From: CAZAGD01 sp049699975
GTDB lineage: Bacteria > Desulfobacterota > SM23-61
Direction of reading: 5' to 3'
Assembly (NCBI GenBank): GCA_049699975.1
Contig: JBNAWB010000062.1
Location: 1 to 17,541, forward strand
Length of the DNA: 17,541 nucleotides
Under the pieces are notes generated by a model. It ran no database searches. It was given only the letters and a program-made list of their open reading frames with translations, and was not told the origin of the DNA. The position numbers were made by a program, and so were the translations under genes. The first letter of the stretch is position 1. Every line of letters begins with the position of its first letter. Below, in pieces: positions 6,156 through 14,520 of this stretch.

Positions 6156-7664
6156 TTAAGAGAGTTTTTTACTTTTCTTTCTCTCTGAATAAGCCTGCCA
6201 CAATAGAGGAGCTACATACGCTAAAGCTGTAACAAGAAAAAGCGTGAAGGTTATAGGATGTAATATAATTTCGCTTATACTTCCTCCGCTAATATGCAAA
6301 GCTTGGCGTAAAGATGTTTCTAGCATAGGCCCGATTACCATAGCTAGAATTAATGGTGCAGGTTGAAAGCCATGCTTGCGCAAGACATAACCGATATAAC
6401 CAAATAGAGCTAAAAGAAATAAATCTAAAGTACTCGAATTTACGCTATAAACTCCTATTATACATATTAGAACGATAATAGGCATTAGGATATGTCTAGG
6501 AACCATTAAAATTCTTACGAATAAATTTACCAAAGGTAAATTCAAAATTAAGAGCATAAAGTTGCCTATATACATGCTGGCAATAACGGTCCAGAAAAGA
6601 TCAGGCTTATTTTTTATTAGGTTTGGCCCAGGTGTCAATCCGTGAAGCATTAATGTTCCTAAAACCATGGCCATGGCTGGAGTAAAAGGAATACCCAAAG
6701 CGAAGAGGGGTACATAAGCTCCACCTACTGCTGAATTATTAGCCGATTCTGGTCCGGCGACGCCTTCGATCGCTCCTTGGCCAAACTCTTCAGGATTTTT
6801 TGAAAATCTTTTTTCGGTGATATAGGAGACAAAAGTAGCAATTACAGGCGAGGGACCAGGGATTAAGCCAATAATGAAGCCCAAAAAAGATCCTCGAAAG
6901 AATGGTAAGAAAGAACGTTTCCATTCGGTGGTGGTAGGTAATAGGTCCCGCCATCTAATTTTCTGAATGGGTACAGCAAGTTCTTGTTGTTCTAAATTCA
7001 ACAACACTTCGGCAATACCGAAAATGCCCATGGCCACTGGTAAAAAATCAATTCCTTGACCAAGTTGGCTAATCCCTAAAGTAAATCTTTCGCTACCCGT
7101 TAGGAAGTCGAAACCCACTGTAGAGAGAGCTATTCCTAAAAAAATCATGATTAAAGCTTGGAGGATAGATCCTCTTGTCAGCCTGACTAATAATAATAAT
7201 CCGCAAGCACCAATAGCAAAAAATTCAGCAGGCCCAAAACGCAAAGCTATATCTGCTAGAAATGCAGTAGCTATCATTAGGCCAAAGATGCTTACAGTTC
7301 CGGCAATAAAAGAGCCTATCGCGGAGACAGTTAGAGCTGCTCCAGCCCTCCCCTTTTTTGTCATTTCATACCCATCAATACAAGTAACCACAGAAGCAGC
7401 TTCTCCAGGTATATTGAGAAGAATTGATGTTGTCGATCCTCCATACATGGCCCCATAGTAAATTCCAGCAAAGAGGATCATGGCCCCGGTAGCATCCATT
7501 TTTAAAGTAAAAGATAAAAGAATTGCCATGGCTCCTAATGGTCCAAGACCAGGAAGGACGCCGGTGATTGTCCCCATAATGCAACCTACTAAGGCATAAG
7601 CCAAATAAATAGGGGTCAGGGCATTAGCAAGGCCATTGAAAAAATATTGAATAATCTCCTGCAT
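6156..7664 (-). CDS. tctA: tripartite tricarboxylate transporter (TTT) large permease, TctA family
   Basis: This is the large integral membrane subunit of a binding-protein-dependent secondary carboxylate importer. At 502 residues it has the normal length. It is strongly hydrophobic throughout, with about a dozen membrane segments. Family hallmarks are clear: GVLPGLGPLGAMAILLSFT near 35-53, YYGAMYGGSTTSILLNIPGE near 69-88, and the DGYEMTKKGRAGAAL loop near 97-111. It lies 12 bases downstream of the small permease gene and is the last gene of the minus-strand operon. The import is normally driven by an ion gradient. The cargo cannot be told from the permease. Confidence 0.95.
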   Translation of the reverse strand: MQEIIQYFFNGLANALTPIYLAYALVGCIMGTITGVLPGLGPLGAMAILLSFTLKMDATGAMILFAGIYYGAMYGGSTTSILLNIPGEAASVVTCIDGYEMTKKGRAGAALTVSAIGSFIAGTVSIFGLMIATAFLADIALRFGPAEFFAIGACGLLLLVRLTRGSILQALIMIFLGIALSTVGFDFLTGSERFTLGISQLGQGIDFLPVAMGIFGIAEVLLNLEQQELAVPIQKIRWRDLLPTTTEWKRSFLPFFRGSFLGFIIGLIPGPSPVIATFVSYITEKRFSKNPEEFGQGAIEGVAGPESANNSAVGGAYVPLFALGIPFTPAMAMVLGTLMLHGLTPGPNLIKNKPDLFWTVIASMYIGNFMLLILNLPLVNLFVRILMVPRHILMPIIVLICIIGVYSVNSSTLDLFLLALFGYIGYVLRKHGFQPAPLILAMVIGPMLETSLRQALHISGGSISEIILHPITFTLFLVTALAYVAPLLWQAYSERKKSKKLS

Positions 7665-7676
7665 GGGTTTCTTTGC

Positions 7677-8225
7677 TTACCATAACCATCTAAAAAATAA
7701 TTCTTCCAGGGGGCCAAAAGGGAATGATACCCCCAAAAGAATGGCGAATATCCAAAAAGAGAAAACAACAATTAAGAAAGCCAGCATTAAAGTAAGAAAA
7801 AGCTTCTGGGGGCGCAGAATAAAGAGAAGAAAAAAAGTAACCACGGTAGTGGCTATAATGAATTTAAGATTTTCCAGTAGAAATGGATAGGCAAGAGCGC
7901 AAGCTAAAGTACCATAAATCTTGATATAGGACCATATATCTATTTGCCGCCCCACCTGCGGCCTTTTCTCCAAATTTCTTTTACGGAGCCCTCTCCAAAG
8001 CTGAACATTATACAGTCCTGTAAAAAAAAGAAGAAATACTCCTATGACTAATGGGATTAAACCAGGACCAGGATTTTTCAAACTCCCTATTTTTAATTGA
8101 AGAGTGCCCAAAAAGTATAAAATAGAAAATCCGCTCAAAGCAGTAGCAATAATGATTTCTATCCTCTTTTCTGAGGCTACTCTTTGGTCCTTCTTTAGTC
8201 CTGATTTATCATCCTCTTTTAACAT
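7677..8225 (-). CDS. tctB: TTT transporter small permease, TctB family
   Basis: This is the small membrane subunit partnering TctA. It has 182 residues, with a charged, hydrophilic N-terminal 20 residues followed by about four membrane segments. The first of these (IIIATALSGFSILYFLG) is followed by PGPGLIPLVIG, which matches the PGFFP-type motif near the first hairpin of TctB proteins. TctB sequences are poorly conserved, so the name relies on size, topology and position between tctC and tctA. The ribosome binding site is weak (GGAAAG), and a hairpin-bearing spacer of 164 bases separates it from tctC. Confidence 0.9.
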   Translation of the reverse strand: MLKEDDKSGLKKDQRVASEKRIEIIIATALSGFSILYFLGTLQLKIGSLKNPGPGLIPLVIGVFLLFFTGLYNVQLWRGLRKRNLEKRPQVGRQIDIWSYIKIYGTLACALAYPFLLENLKFIIATTVVTFFLLFILRPQKLFLTLMLAFLIVVFSFWIFAILLGVSFPFGPLEELFFRWLW

Positions 8226-8300
8226 TTTTCAACTTTCCATCAGAGTTATACTCATATTAATTTTTTATTTTGGGAACCATTTTGAAATAGTCGACGGAAC

Positions 8301-8323
8301 GCGAACACCCATTGGGTGCTCGC
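8301..8323. promoter_or_regulatory. near-perfect hairpin in the tctC-tctB spacer
   Basis: GCGAACACCCA (8301-8311) and TGGGTGCTCGC (8313-8323) pair with one mismatch around a single base. On the transcribed minus strand it follows the binding-protein gene and precedes tctB. There is no T-run after it, so it is not a complete intrinsic terminator. Such stem-loops after binding-protein genes can protect the upstream mRNA and keep the binding protein more abundant than the permeases (inference). It may equally be a dispersed palindromic repeat. Confidence 0.5.
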
Positions 8324-8389
8324 CATAATTGGTAACCACCGATTTTTTGATAAAAAACATGCAACTTAAGTTTTTATGATTATCATTCC

Positions 8390-9364
8390 TTATCCTTCAA
8401 TTGCTTTTTTGCTATATTCCACTAATTGAGGAACAGATCTTATTACCTTTTGTACTGTCTCAGAATATTCCTTGCCATTTAAAAATCGCGGAGTTAACCC
8501 CATTTGAAACAATTTTTCCTTGATTTCTTTGTCCGCTAATACCTCTTGAAGGGTATTTTCTAATTTTTTTCTAATTTCTTCAGATGCACCGCTGCGCAAA
8601 GACAAGCCATATTCCACAATCGACCAAAATGGATAGCCCAATTCCTCTAAATTTTTAACCTCAGGGAAATAAGGCACCTTCCCTGCACCCAAGTTCACTA
8701 AAGGAATGAGCTTCCCTTCCCGAGCCGCCTGGAAAGCGGGGGTACCTGTCCCTGTTTCGCACACATTTACATGTCTGCCCAAGAGGGCGGTAGAAGCTTC
8801 TCCTCCACTTTTAAACATTACGTACTTCATCTTTAAACCATGCTTAACGGCTATGGACTTAACCACTTCTAACGCCCATTGGGAAGCCCCGCTTCCTACA
8901 GAAATTTGCCCAGGATTTTTTTGAGCATACTGAATAAATTCAGAAAAGCTTTTATAAGGAGCATCAGCAGGCGCAAAAAGGACTCTTTGCTGAGGCATAT
9001 ACCCGCCTACAAACGAAAAATCCTTAAAATCAAAAAATTCTCCTCCTAAAAAATATGGGGCCGCAAAAACTTCGGTCATTGCTGCCACAATTACCGTATA
9101 CCCATCTGCTTTTTGCGCCAGAGCATAGCGAACCCCTATTGTTCCACTTGCTCCTGGTTTATTCAAAACTAAAAATGGTTGGCCCAAGATTGCTTTGAAT
9201 TTCTCAGCTAAAAGCCGGGCAGTTACATCTGTCATACCTCCAGCTCCAAAGGGCACCAAGAAAGTTACTGGCTTAGTTGGATACTTCTCGGCCGCCCCCA
9301 CCGAAGAAAATTGCCAAAACAAACAAAGTCCAATTGTTAGCCCAATAGCAAATTTTTTAATCAT
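8390..9364 (-). CDS. tctC: TTT transporter periplasmic binding protein, TctC/Bug family
   Basis: This is the extracytoplasmic receptor that captures a carboxylate and delivers it to TctAB. It has 324 residues. A signal peptide is clear: MIKK, then a hydrophobic run, then a likely cut after VGAA (about residue 25). The mature start YPTKPVTFLVPFGAGGMTD is the family signature, with the GGxxD ligand loop. VLNKPGASGTIG (near 66-77) is the second signature. GGGAGGT lies just before the ATG. It sits 67 bases downstream of the GltD-like gene and 164 bases upstream of tctB. Bug receptors bind many acids (citrate, nicotinate, amino acids, aromatic acids), so the ligand stays open. Confidence 0.95.
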   Translation of the reverse strand: MIKKFAIGLTIGLCLFWQFSSVGAAEKYPTKPVTFLVPFGAGGMTDVTARLLAEKFKAILGQPFLVLNKPGASGTIGVRYALAQKADGYTVIVAAMTEVFAAPYFLGGEFFDFKDFSFVGGYMPQQRVLFAPADAPYKSFSEFIQYAQKNPGQISVGSGASQWALEVVKSIAVKHGLKMKYVMFKSGGEASTALLGRHVNVCETGTGTPAFQAAREGKLIPLVNLGAGKVPYFPEVKNLEELGYPFWSIVEYGLSLRSGASEEIRKKLENTLQEVLADKEIKEKLFQMGLTPRFLNGKEYSETVQKVIRSVPQLVEYSKKAIEG

Positions 9365-9431
9365 CTCTTACCTCCCTTTCAATTTTGTTCTGAAATTTAA
9401 TATTATTGCTTTAAAATTTTACAAAAAAAAT

Positions 9432-11033
9432 TCAGCGGACAAGATAGGGAATTTTAACTTCTATAGCTTTAACTGGGCACTCTATTTCACAAGGCAGACA
9501 ATACCAGCAAGTTTTATTCCATTCTACAGCTCGCCCACAGCTTAAGCAGCGCTCAGCTTCTTTTCGAGCCTCCTCTGGGGAGAATAAAATCTCTGTCTCT
9601 AAATCGAATTTTCTTTGTTCTACAGGTACTCGTTTCAGATTCCCTCTTGGTCCGCCATGAATTCTACTTAGATCAACTTTATAGTCTTTAACGTATGGCC
9701 CTTGCCAAAATTCCCTTCCCCAGTGCATTGTTTCATTACGCAAGAATCGATCCAGCGAAATAGCGGCTTCCCTTCCCGAGGCCATAGCGTGCACCACAGA
9801 GCTTGACCCAGAAAAGGCATCACCGCCCAGAAAAACTTTGGGGTGCTGCAGCGCTTGATGAGTCAATCTGTTTCCAGCAATTAGGCCAGTTTGCTTATCC
9901 AATATATCTTCAGGCATTCCAAAGAAATCTACTTGTTGACCAATTGATATTATTAAAGCCTCAGATTCTAAAGTCAAATGGAATCTTGAATCAAAACGAG
10001 GATCAAACCTTTGCAGAGAATCAAACACGGATAAACAACGAATAAAATCTATTTTAACCTTTCCATCTGCATTATTCCATATTTTATTAGGTCCCCACCC
10101 AGCTTCAATGATCACACCTTCCTCTTCAGCCTCTTGTAATTCTCTGCTAAATGCGGGCATGTTTTTACGGTCTTCTAAACAGACAAGTTTAACTTCAGGA
10201 ATTTTTAATTTTTTGCAAATTAAAGCTGCATCAACGGCGGTATTACCGCCACCAACGATGATGACTGACTTGCCTAAGGATATATTTTCTCTCTTTTTTA
10301 CTTTTTTTAAGAAATCCAACCCAAGGAAAACTTGTTTGGCATTTCCCCAGATAAAGTTGGGTTTTAATGGCGCATTGGCTCCAATAGCTAAAATTATCCC
10401 ATCAAAATCATTTTCCAGCTGAGTGAAATCTATATCCTGGCCTACTTTCTGGCCTGTCTGAAAATTTATTCCCATTTTAACGAGCATCGCTATTGTTTGA
10501 TCAACAACGGACACCGGTAATCGAAAAGAGGGAATAAGGTGGCGCAAAGCTCCTCCTGGTTCATTTTCCGCCTCTAATACAGTAACCGTATGACCCAATA
10601 AAGATAATTCATAAGCTGCGGCCAAGCCTGCTGGACCCGAACCTACAACTGCTATCTGCTTTCCTTCTTTTTTTCCCAGGGCAGGAATTTGAAAAGAAAT
10701 CTCTGGAAAATTATCACTTAAATATCTTTTAATAGCCCGAATATGAACTGCCCCGTCCACTTTTTCACGCTCACAAACATTTTCACACGGCTGAGCACAG
10801 ACTCTTCCCAAAATCGCCGCAAAAGGAGTATAAATACGCATTTCTTCAGCAGCCTCTTTCTCCTTCCCTTGAGCAAGAAGACGAATATAACCTTGACAAT
10901 TCATATGAATGGGACAGGAAGTTCGGCAAGGACCAATGGAAAGACGCAAATTGTCAAGAATACAACGGTCGACGCAAATTCCGCAGGCATAGCATAAATC
11001 GCGATTAACTTTAATATTGCTCTCTATAATCAT
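9432..11033 (-). CDS. GltD-like NAD(P)H/FAD oxidoreductase with ferredoxin modules at both ends
   Basis: Probably an electron-transfer subunit linking NAD(P)H, or ferredoxin, to the AprA-like partner encoded 11 bases upstream. In 533 residues I read four parts. First, a complete ferredoxin motif C14-x2-C17-x2-C20-x3-C24. Second, the cysteine-rich GltD/DPYD-type domain (C36, C40, C46, C79, C83, C87). Third, an FAD site GSGPAG (131-136) and an NAD(P) site GGGNTA (261-266) with the GGDAFSG block (403-409). Fourth, a C-terminal RCLSCG (495-500) plus C509-x2-C512-x2-C515-x3-C519, ending AIEVKIPYLVR like the small Fe-S subunits of AprB type. Plain GltD proteins have neither outer ferredoxin motif. 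There is no signal peptide, so it acts in the cytoplasm. Its ribosome binding site overlaps the stop of the upstream gene, which indicates coupled translation. Partner and electron direction are inferred. Confidence 0.85.
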   Translation of the reverse strand: MIIESNIKVNRDLCYACGICVDRCILDNLRLSIGPCRTSCPIHMNCQGYIRLLAQGKEKEAAEEMRIYTPFAAILGRVCAQPCENVCEREKVDGAVHIRAIKRYLSDNFPEISFQIPALGKKEGKQIAVVGSGPAGLAAAYELSLLGHTVTVLEAENEPGGALRHLIPSFRLPVSVVDQTIAMLVKMGINFQTGQKVGQDIDFTQLENDFDGIILAIGANAPLKPNFIWGNAKQVFLGLDFLKKVKKRENISLGKSVIIVGGGNTAVDAALICKKLKIPEVKLVCLEDRKNMPAFSRELQEAEEEGVIIEAGWGPNKIWNNADGKVKIDFIRCLSVFDSLQRFDPRFDSRFHLTLESEALIISIGQQVDFFGMPEDILDKQTGLIAGNRLTHQALQHPKVFLGGDAFSGSSSVVHAMASGREAAISLDRFLRNETMHWGREFWQGPYVKDYKVDLSRIHGGPRGNLKRVPVEQRKFDLETEILFSPEEARKEAERCLSCGRAVEWNKTCWYCLPCEIECPVKAIEVKIPYLVR

Positions 11034-11044
11034 GCCAAAACCTC

Positions 11045-12718
11045 CTAAGCAGTCAAACTTTGAACCGGTTGAATATTAAGTTGTATATCTTCTGCTTCTA
11101 CTCCCCGAAAAAGGATTACATGTTTGCGCCATTTTTCATCATCGCGCTGGGGAAAATCTGACCNNNNNNNNNNTGACCGATAATGGGCCATTCCCCATCG
11201 GCTTTCTTTTCTCTCCAAAGCGGCTCGGGCAGAAAAGGAAGCACATTGGATTATATGATCGATTTCAAATGCTTTTGACAGTTCATGGCCATCAGATGCA
11301 GCTACCTGATTTAACCCTTCTATCTTAAGCCGTTCCGCCCACTCTAACCAGCGCAAAAGTTTATATTCATTTTTGGGGGAAATTACATAATCACCTATCA
11401 AGCGTCTTACTTTATATTCCCATTCGCGGATATCGATATCGCGGCCGGTATTGCTAAAACGTTTATTTCGTTCATCCTTAATTCTTTTTATCTGCTGGGG
11501 ATCGATACGAGGTTGACTCTTGATCATAGAAATGTATTGAACAGCCTGCTCTGCAGCAATTTCGCCAAACACAAAAGCACCGGTCAAATGTTGTTTAGGT
11601 ACACAGGCCACGTCTCCTGCGGCGTAGAGACCAGGCACAAGAGTTTCAGCTTTTTCGTTTATCATAATACCTGCCATCCCATGCCCTCCACAAAGCTGGC
11701 ATTCTGTCGGCCATAGTTCTATATCCCTTTCTCGAAAATTAATGCCGCGACCTTTAAAAAATCTTTCTTGCACAGGTCTCTCAGTAGTAAAAAGTATGTG
11801 TTCAATTTCCTCTATCAACTCAGGCCTTAAGTGACTTAACCTGATTCTAAGCGGCCCCCGCCCTTGTTGGAAAGCTTGCTCCATAATTTGCAGGTCATGG
11901 CATTGGCCTTCCATTAAAATCTCGTCGTAAATATCAAGTAGTCTACCTCCCCTAGTCAAAGTTATGGCCAATAGAGGAATGTTAGCATCCTTTATCAACA
12001 TCGTCCTCTGACAATATTCCATTCCGGTCAAACGTGCACCTGCTTTAAAAGCCATGACATATCCATCGCCCGTATTTCCTGGATAATCAAAAGTTCCGTA
12101 AAGGTAGCCCGAATTGGGAAGTGAAAAACGCGCAGTGCCTCCTGCGGCCAATATTACAGCCTTCGCTTTACAGGTTATTAGTTCTCCTGTACGTACATGT
12201 ATGCCCACGGCTCCTACTACTCTATTCTCTTCCATTAAAAGCTCTAGGCCCATTATTCTGTTTAAAGCTTTTGCTCCTTTTTCTAAGGCTTTCTGAGATA
12301 TGAGAACTTTAAGATTCGGTTCTTCCATCGCCGTGAGGAATTGTCCCTTCGGATGGTATTGCAATGTACGGTAATTTCCATTTTTATCTTTCGGGAAATA
12401 AACGCCCCAGCTCTCAAGCTTTTTAAGCAAGGCAAAAGAACGATTTGCCATTTCTAAGCTTGGAGCACTATCAACTATGCCGGCGCAGCTCAAGGTAATA
12501 GCTTCTAAGTATAATTCAGGAGTAGTAAAATCAGGAATGACCACTATATTTAATGCGTCCATTCCGCGAGCAATGGAACCGCTATATTTGATATCTCCCT
12601 TTTCAAAAATAATCACTTTCAAATCAGGCCTCAGCTCCAAAGCCCTGTTTGCGGCCATACAGCCCGCACTTCCTCCACCGATCACCAATATATCAGCACT
12701 TAACATATAATCTTCCAT
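11045..12718 (-). CDS. AprA/fumarate-reductase-like FAD flavoprotein
   Basis: This belongs to the succinate dehydrogenase/fumarate reductase/APS reductase alpha superfamily. It has FAD sites at GGGSAG (14-19) and VILAAGGTARF, a GNTGDGYVMAFKAGA block, and GLYAAGDVAC near the C-terminal third. Features such as KYSGSIARGMDALN and ESRWGMAHYRS-DFPQRDD resemble AprA more than fumarate reductase. There is no signal peptide and no FMN domain, so it is a soluble cytoplasmic subunit. No AprB, sat or qmo gene is nearby, so a true role in sulfate reduction is unlikely. It more likely oxidises or reduces an organic acid with the Fe-S flavoprotein that follows. The protein is interrupted by ten N at 11164-11173, and the true length is probably 552 residues. 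GGAGG lies 8 bases before the start. Confidence 0.85.
   Translation of the reverse strand: MEDYMLSADILVIGGGSAGCMAANRALELRPDLKVIIFEKGDIKYSGSIARGMDALNIVVIPDFTTPELYLEAITLSCAGIVDSAPSLEMANRSFALLKKLESWGVYFPKDKNGNYRTLQYHPKGQFLTAMEEPNLKVLISQKALEKGAKALNRIMGLELLMEENRVVGAVGIHVRTGELITCKAKAVILAAGGTARFSLPNSGYLYGTFDYPGNTGDGYVMAFKAGARLTGMEYCQRTMLIKDANIPLLAITLTRGGRLLDIYDEILMEGQCHDLQIMEQAFQQGRGPLRIRLSHLRPELIEEIEHILFTTERPVQERFFKGRGINFRERDIELWPTECQLCGGHGMAGIMINEKAETLVPGLYAAGDVACVPKQHLTGAFVFGEIAAEQAVQYISMIKSQPRIDPQQIKRIKDERNKRFSNTGRDIDIREWEYKVRRLIGDYVISPKNEYKLLRWLEWAERLKIEGLNQVAASDGHELSKAFEIDHIIQCASFSARAALERKESRWGMAHYRSXXXXSDFPQRDDEKWRKHVILFRGVEAEDIQLNIQPVQSLTA
11164..11173. other. assembly gap of 10 N, probably a false gap
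   Basis: The N-run is flanked on both sides by TGACC (11159-11163 and 11174-11178). Collapsing the two copies and the N removes 15 bases, which keeps the frame. It gives AHYRSDFPQRDDEKW, which has exactly the spacing expected in AprA-like proteins between the Arg-x-Asp-aromatic-Pro block and the acidic block. The gap is therefore best read as two contigs overlapping by five bases. Confidence 0.75.
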
Positions 12719-12757
12719 CTAAGGTTCCTCCTTGCTCTAAAAATAGATATATATTTT

Positions 12758-12786
12758 AATTTAAAATTTCTTTTTCGGAGCGTCAA
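12758..12786 (-). promoter_or_regulatory. candidate sigma70 promoter of the redox/TTT operon
   Basis: On the minus strand TTGACG (12786-12781) is followed after 17 bases by TAAATT (12763-12758), about 40 bases before the start codon of the AprA-like gene. It has the same layout as the promoter at 786-814. The -10 is a 4/6 match. Confidence 0.5.
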
Positions 12787-12971
12787 GCAATTTCAAAATT
12801 ATTATGACCTTTCTAAGGAAAATACAGCTCAATAATCTTCGCGTATTTCCTCGAAAATCTATTCCAGAACGCCGGAAGGTTAGCGATAAATTATCCGCCC
12901 AACTGGTTAAAAAAGAGAGTATTAAATAATTTTTTTAGACCGCGGAAATCAATCATTAACGGAAAAATGTC

Positions 12972-13000
12972 TTGAAAATTAAATTGAAATCTCTTAATAT
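12972..13000 (+). promoter_or_regulatory. candidate sigma70 promoter of the TRAP operon
   Basis: TTGAAA (12972-12977) is followed after 17 bases by TAATAT (12995-13000), 33 bases before the dctP start codon. The leader between them is AT-rich and carries the ribosome binding site AGGAGG. Confidence 0.45.
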
Positions 13001-13033
13001 GGTTTAATTAAATATGCTATTTAGGAGGAAAAA

Positions 13034-14017
13034 ATGATTTCAATAAATAAAAAGGTTTTCTTGATTCTAACTTTAATATTTTTAGTTTCGGTTATTAGTG
13101 TTCATGCCGAACAGTTAAAATTCGCCCACACCATGAGCATTAGTGATACGATGCACCAGGGAGTGCTTAAATTTGCCGAACTGGTCAAAGCAAAAACGAA
13201 TGGTCAACTCGAAATAGTCGTTTATCCTGCTGGCCAGTTGGGAAATGATGCTCAGATTCTTCAAGGTGTGCGTATGGGTTCTATCGATATAGCCATGACT
13301 GGCAATCCTTTTCACACTACCTTCGAGCCATCATTAAATGTTCTCGACTTGCCCTTCCTTTTTAAGGATTTTTCCCATGCCTACCGAGTCTTTGATGGTC
13401 CGATTGGCAAAGAAATACTTTCCCGATTAGAAAAGCATAATATAAAAGGCTTGGGATTTATGGAAATTGGCTTCCGAAATTTGACCAACTCAAAACGTCC
13501 TGTCAAAGAGGCTGCCGACATGAAAGGGTTAAAAATAAGAGTGACGCCTAATCCGGCCCATATTGCTGCTTTTAAATTATTGGGAGCTATACCAACTCCT
13601 ATGCCTTTTACAGAAGTATACATGGCTTTGAAAACAGGCGCCGTAGATGGTCAAGAGAATCCAACGACTTTAATTCATGGACAAAAATTTTATGAAGTCC
13701 AAAAGTATATGTCTATTACTATGCATGCTTATACCGTTTCAGAGGTTTCAATGAATTTAAAAAGATTTCAATCTCTTTCCTCAGCGCATCAAAATGTGCT
13801 CTTGGAAGCTTTACAAGAAGCCGCAATCTATCATAGAAAGCTCAATCGAGATTTAGAAGGTAAATTATTAAAAGAAATGGAAGAGAAAGGCCTCCAAGTT
13901 ATTAAAGATCTTGACCGCGATTCATTTGCCAAATTGGTGAGCAAGCCTGTCCAAGAAGAATATGCGGCCAAATTCGGGTGGGAATTAGTTAACAAAATAG
14001 TTGCGGCTGGCAAATGA
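13034..14017 (+). CDS. dctP: TRAP transporter periplasmic binding protein, DctP family
   Basis: This is the extracytoplasmic receptor of a TRAP importer, which binds a carboxylate through a conserved arginine. It has 327 residues with a signal peptide (KK, hydrophobic run, likely cut after VHA, about residue 25). Family blocks are all present: QLKFAHTMS at the mature start, YPAGQLG near 64-70, GFRNLTN (146-152), GLKIRVTP with Arg169 as the likely ligand arginine, and AVDGQENP (203-210). AGGAGG lies shortly before the ATG. Its stop overlaps the dctQ start by four bases (ATGA), so the two are translationally coupled. Ligands of this family are mostly C4-dicarboxylates, aromatic acids, sugar acids and keto acids. 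Confidence 0.95.
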   Translation: MISINKKVFLILTLIFLVSVISVHAEQLKFAHTMSISDTMHQGVLKFAELVKAKTNGQLEIVVYPAGQLGNDAQILQGVRMGSIDIAMTGNPFHTTFEPSLNVLDLPFLFKDFSHAYRVFDGPIGKEILSRLEKHNIKGLGFMEIGFRNLTNSKRPVKEAADMKGLKIRVTPNPAHIAAFKLLGAIPTPMPFTEVYMALKTGAVDGQENPTTLIHGQKFYEVQKYMSITMHAYTVSEVSMNLKRFQSLSSAHQNVLLEALQEAAIYHRKLNRDLEGKLLKEMEEKGLQVIKDLDRDSFAKLVSKPVQEEYAAKFGWELVNKIVAAGK

Positions 14018-14520
14018 AATTGGGAAATCCGGCAGCCTTTCTAAAACTAATTGAGCGCACTGTAGAATCTATAGCTGGCATAATACTTTTAATCGCCACT
14101 TTTGTTACCATCCTCCAGGTTCTATTTCGCTATGTATTAAAAATTCCCTTCGTATGGAGCGAAGAATTTACCCGCTTCCTTTTTATCTGGATTGTATGGC
14201 TGGGAGCGGCTTTAGCTATCCCAGCCCAAAAGCATATGGTGATTGAATTTATCAGGGATTCTCTTCCTCATCCTTGGTCCAAAATAATTAAGCTTTTTAC
14301 AGATATTTTAGCCCTTTTACTCTTGGTCATTGTGGTAACAAAAGGGATATCTTTAGTAAATATGATGGCCAAAGAATTCTACGTAACTTTTCCGGTCTCT
14401 GTTAAATATGCTTATTTAGCCAGTGTAATTGGCGGCTTGTTAATGTTAATTTTTTTGCTTAAAGATTTTGGGCAAAACTTCGGCCAACTTTTTCAAAAAA
14501 GGAGAAAGCTTGACTCCTGA
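14014..14520 (+). CDS. dctQ: TRAP transporter small permease, DctQ family
   Basis: This is the small membrane subunit joining the receptor to the DctM channel. It has 168 residues with four membrane segments. The family core is plain: VLFRYVLKIPFVWSEEFTRF followed by LFIWIVWLGAA, then PAQKHMVIEF. The start overlaps the end of dctP, and its last codons overlap the start of dctM. Confidence 0.93.
   Translation: MKLGNPAAFLKLIERTVESIAGIILLIATFVTILQVLFRYVLKIPFVWSEEFTRFLFIWIVWLGAALAIPAQKHMVIEFIRDSLPHPWSKIIKLFTDILALLLLVIVVTKGISLVNMMAKEFYVTFPVSVKYAYLASVIGGLLMLIFLLKDFGQNFGQLFQKRRKLDS

Larger units (their letters stand above)
12719..13033. promoter_or_regulatory. divergent intergenic control region
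   Basis: These 315 bases separate the minus-strand redox/TTT operon from the plus-strand TRAP operon and hold a promoter for each, listed separately. Between them lies an imperfect inverted repeat, AGGAAAATAC (12816-12825) and GTATTTCCT (12843-12851), that could be a regulator site. No regulator gene is present in the window. I see no riboswitch or tRNA-like fold. Confidence 0.5.

Noticed and set aside
7147..7458. A 103-codon open frame on the plus strand inside tctA
   Set aside because: It is the antisense shadow of a strongly supported membrane protein gene.
9432..12718. A genuine dissimilatory APS reductase AprAB
   Set aside because: The second gene is not a short AprB ferredoxin but a 533-residue GltD-like flavoprotein, and no sat, qmo or dsr gene is present. 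Only family-level resemblance is claimed.
14468..14509. Upstream ATG as the start of dctM
   Set aside because: It has no suitable ribosome binding site and adds residues not expected in DctM. TTG 14510 is better placed.
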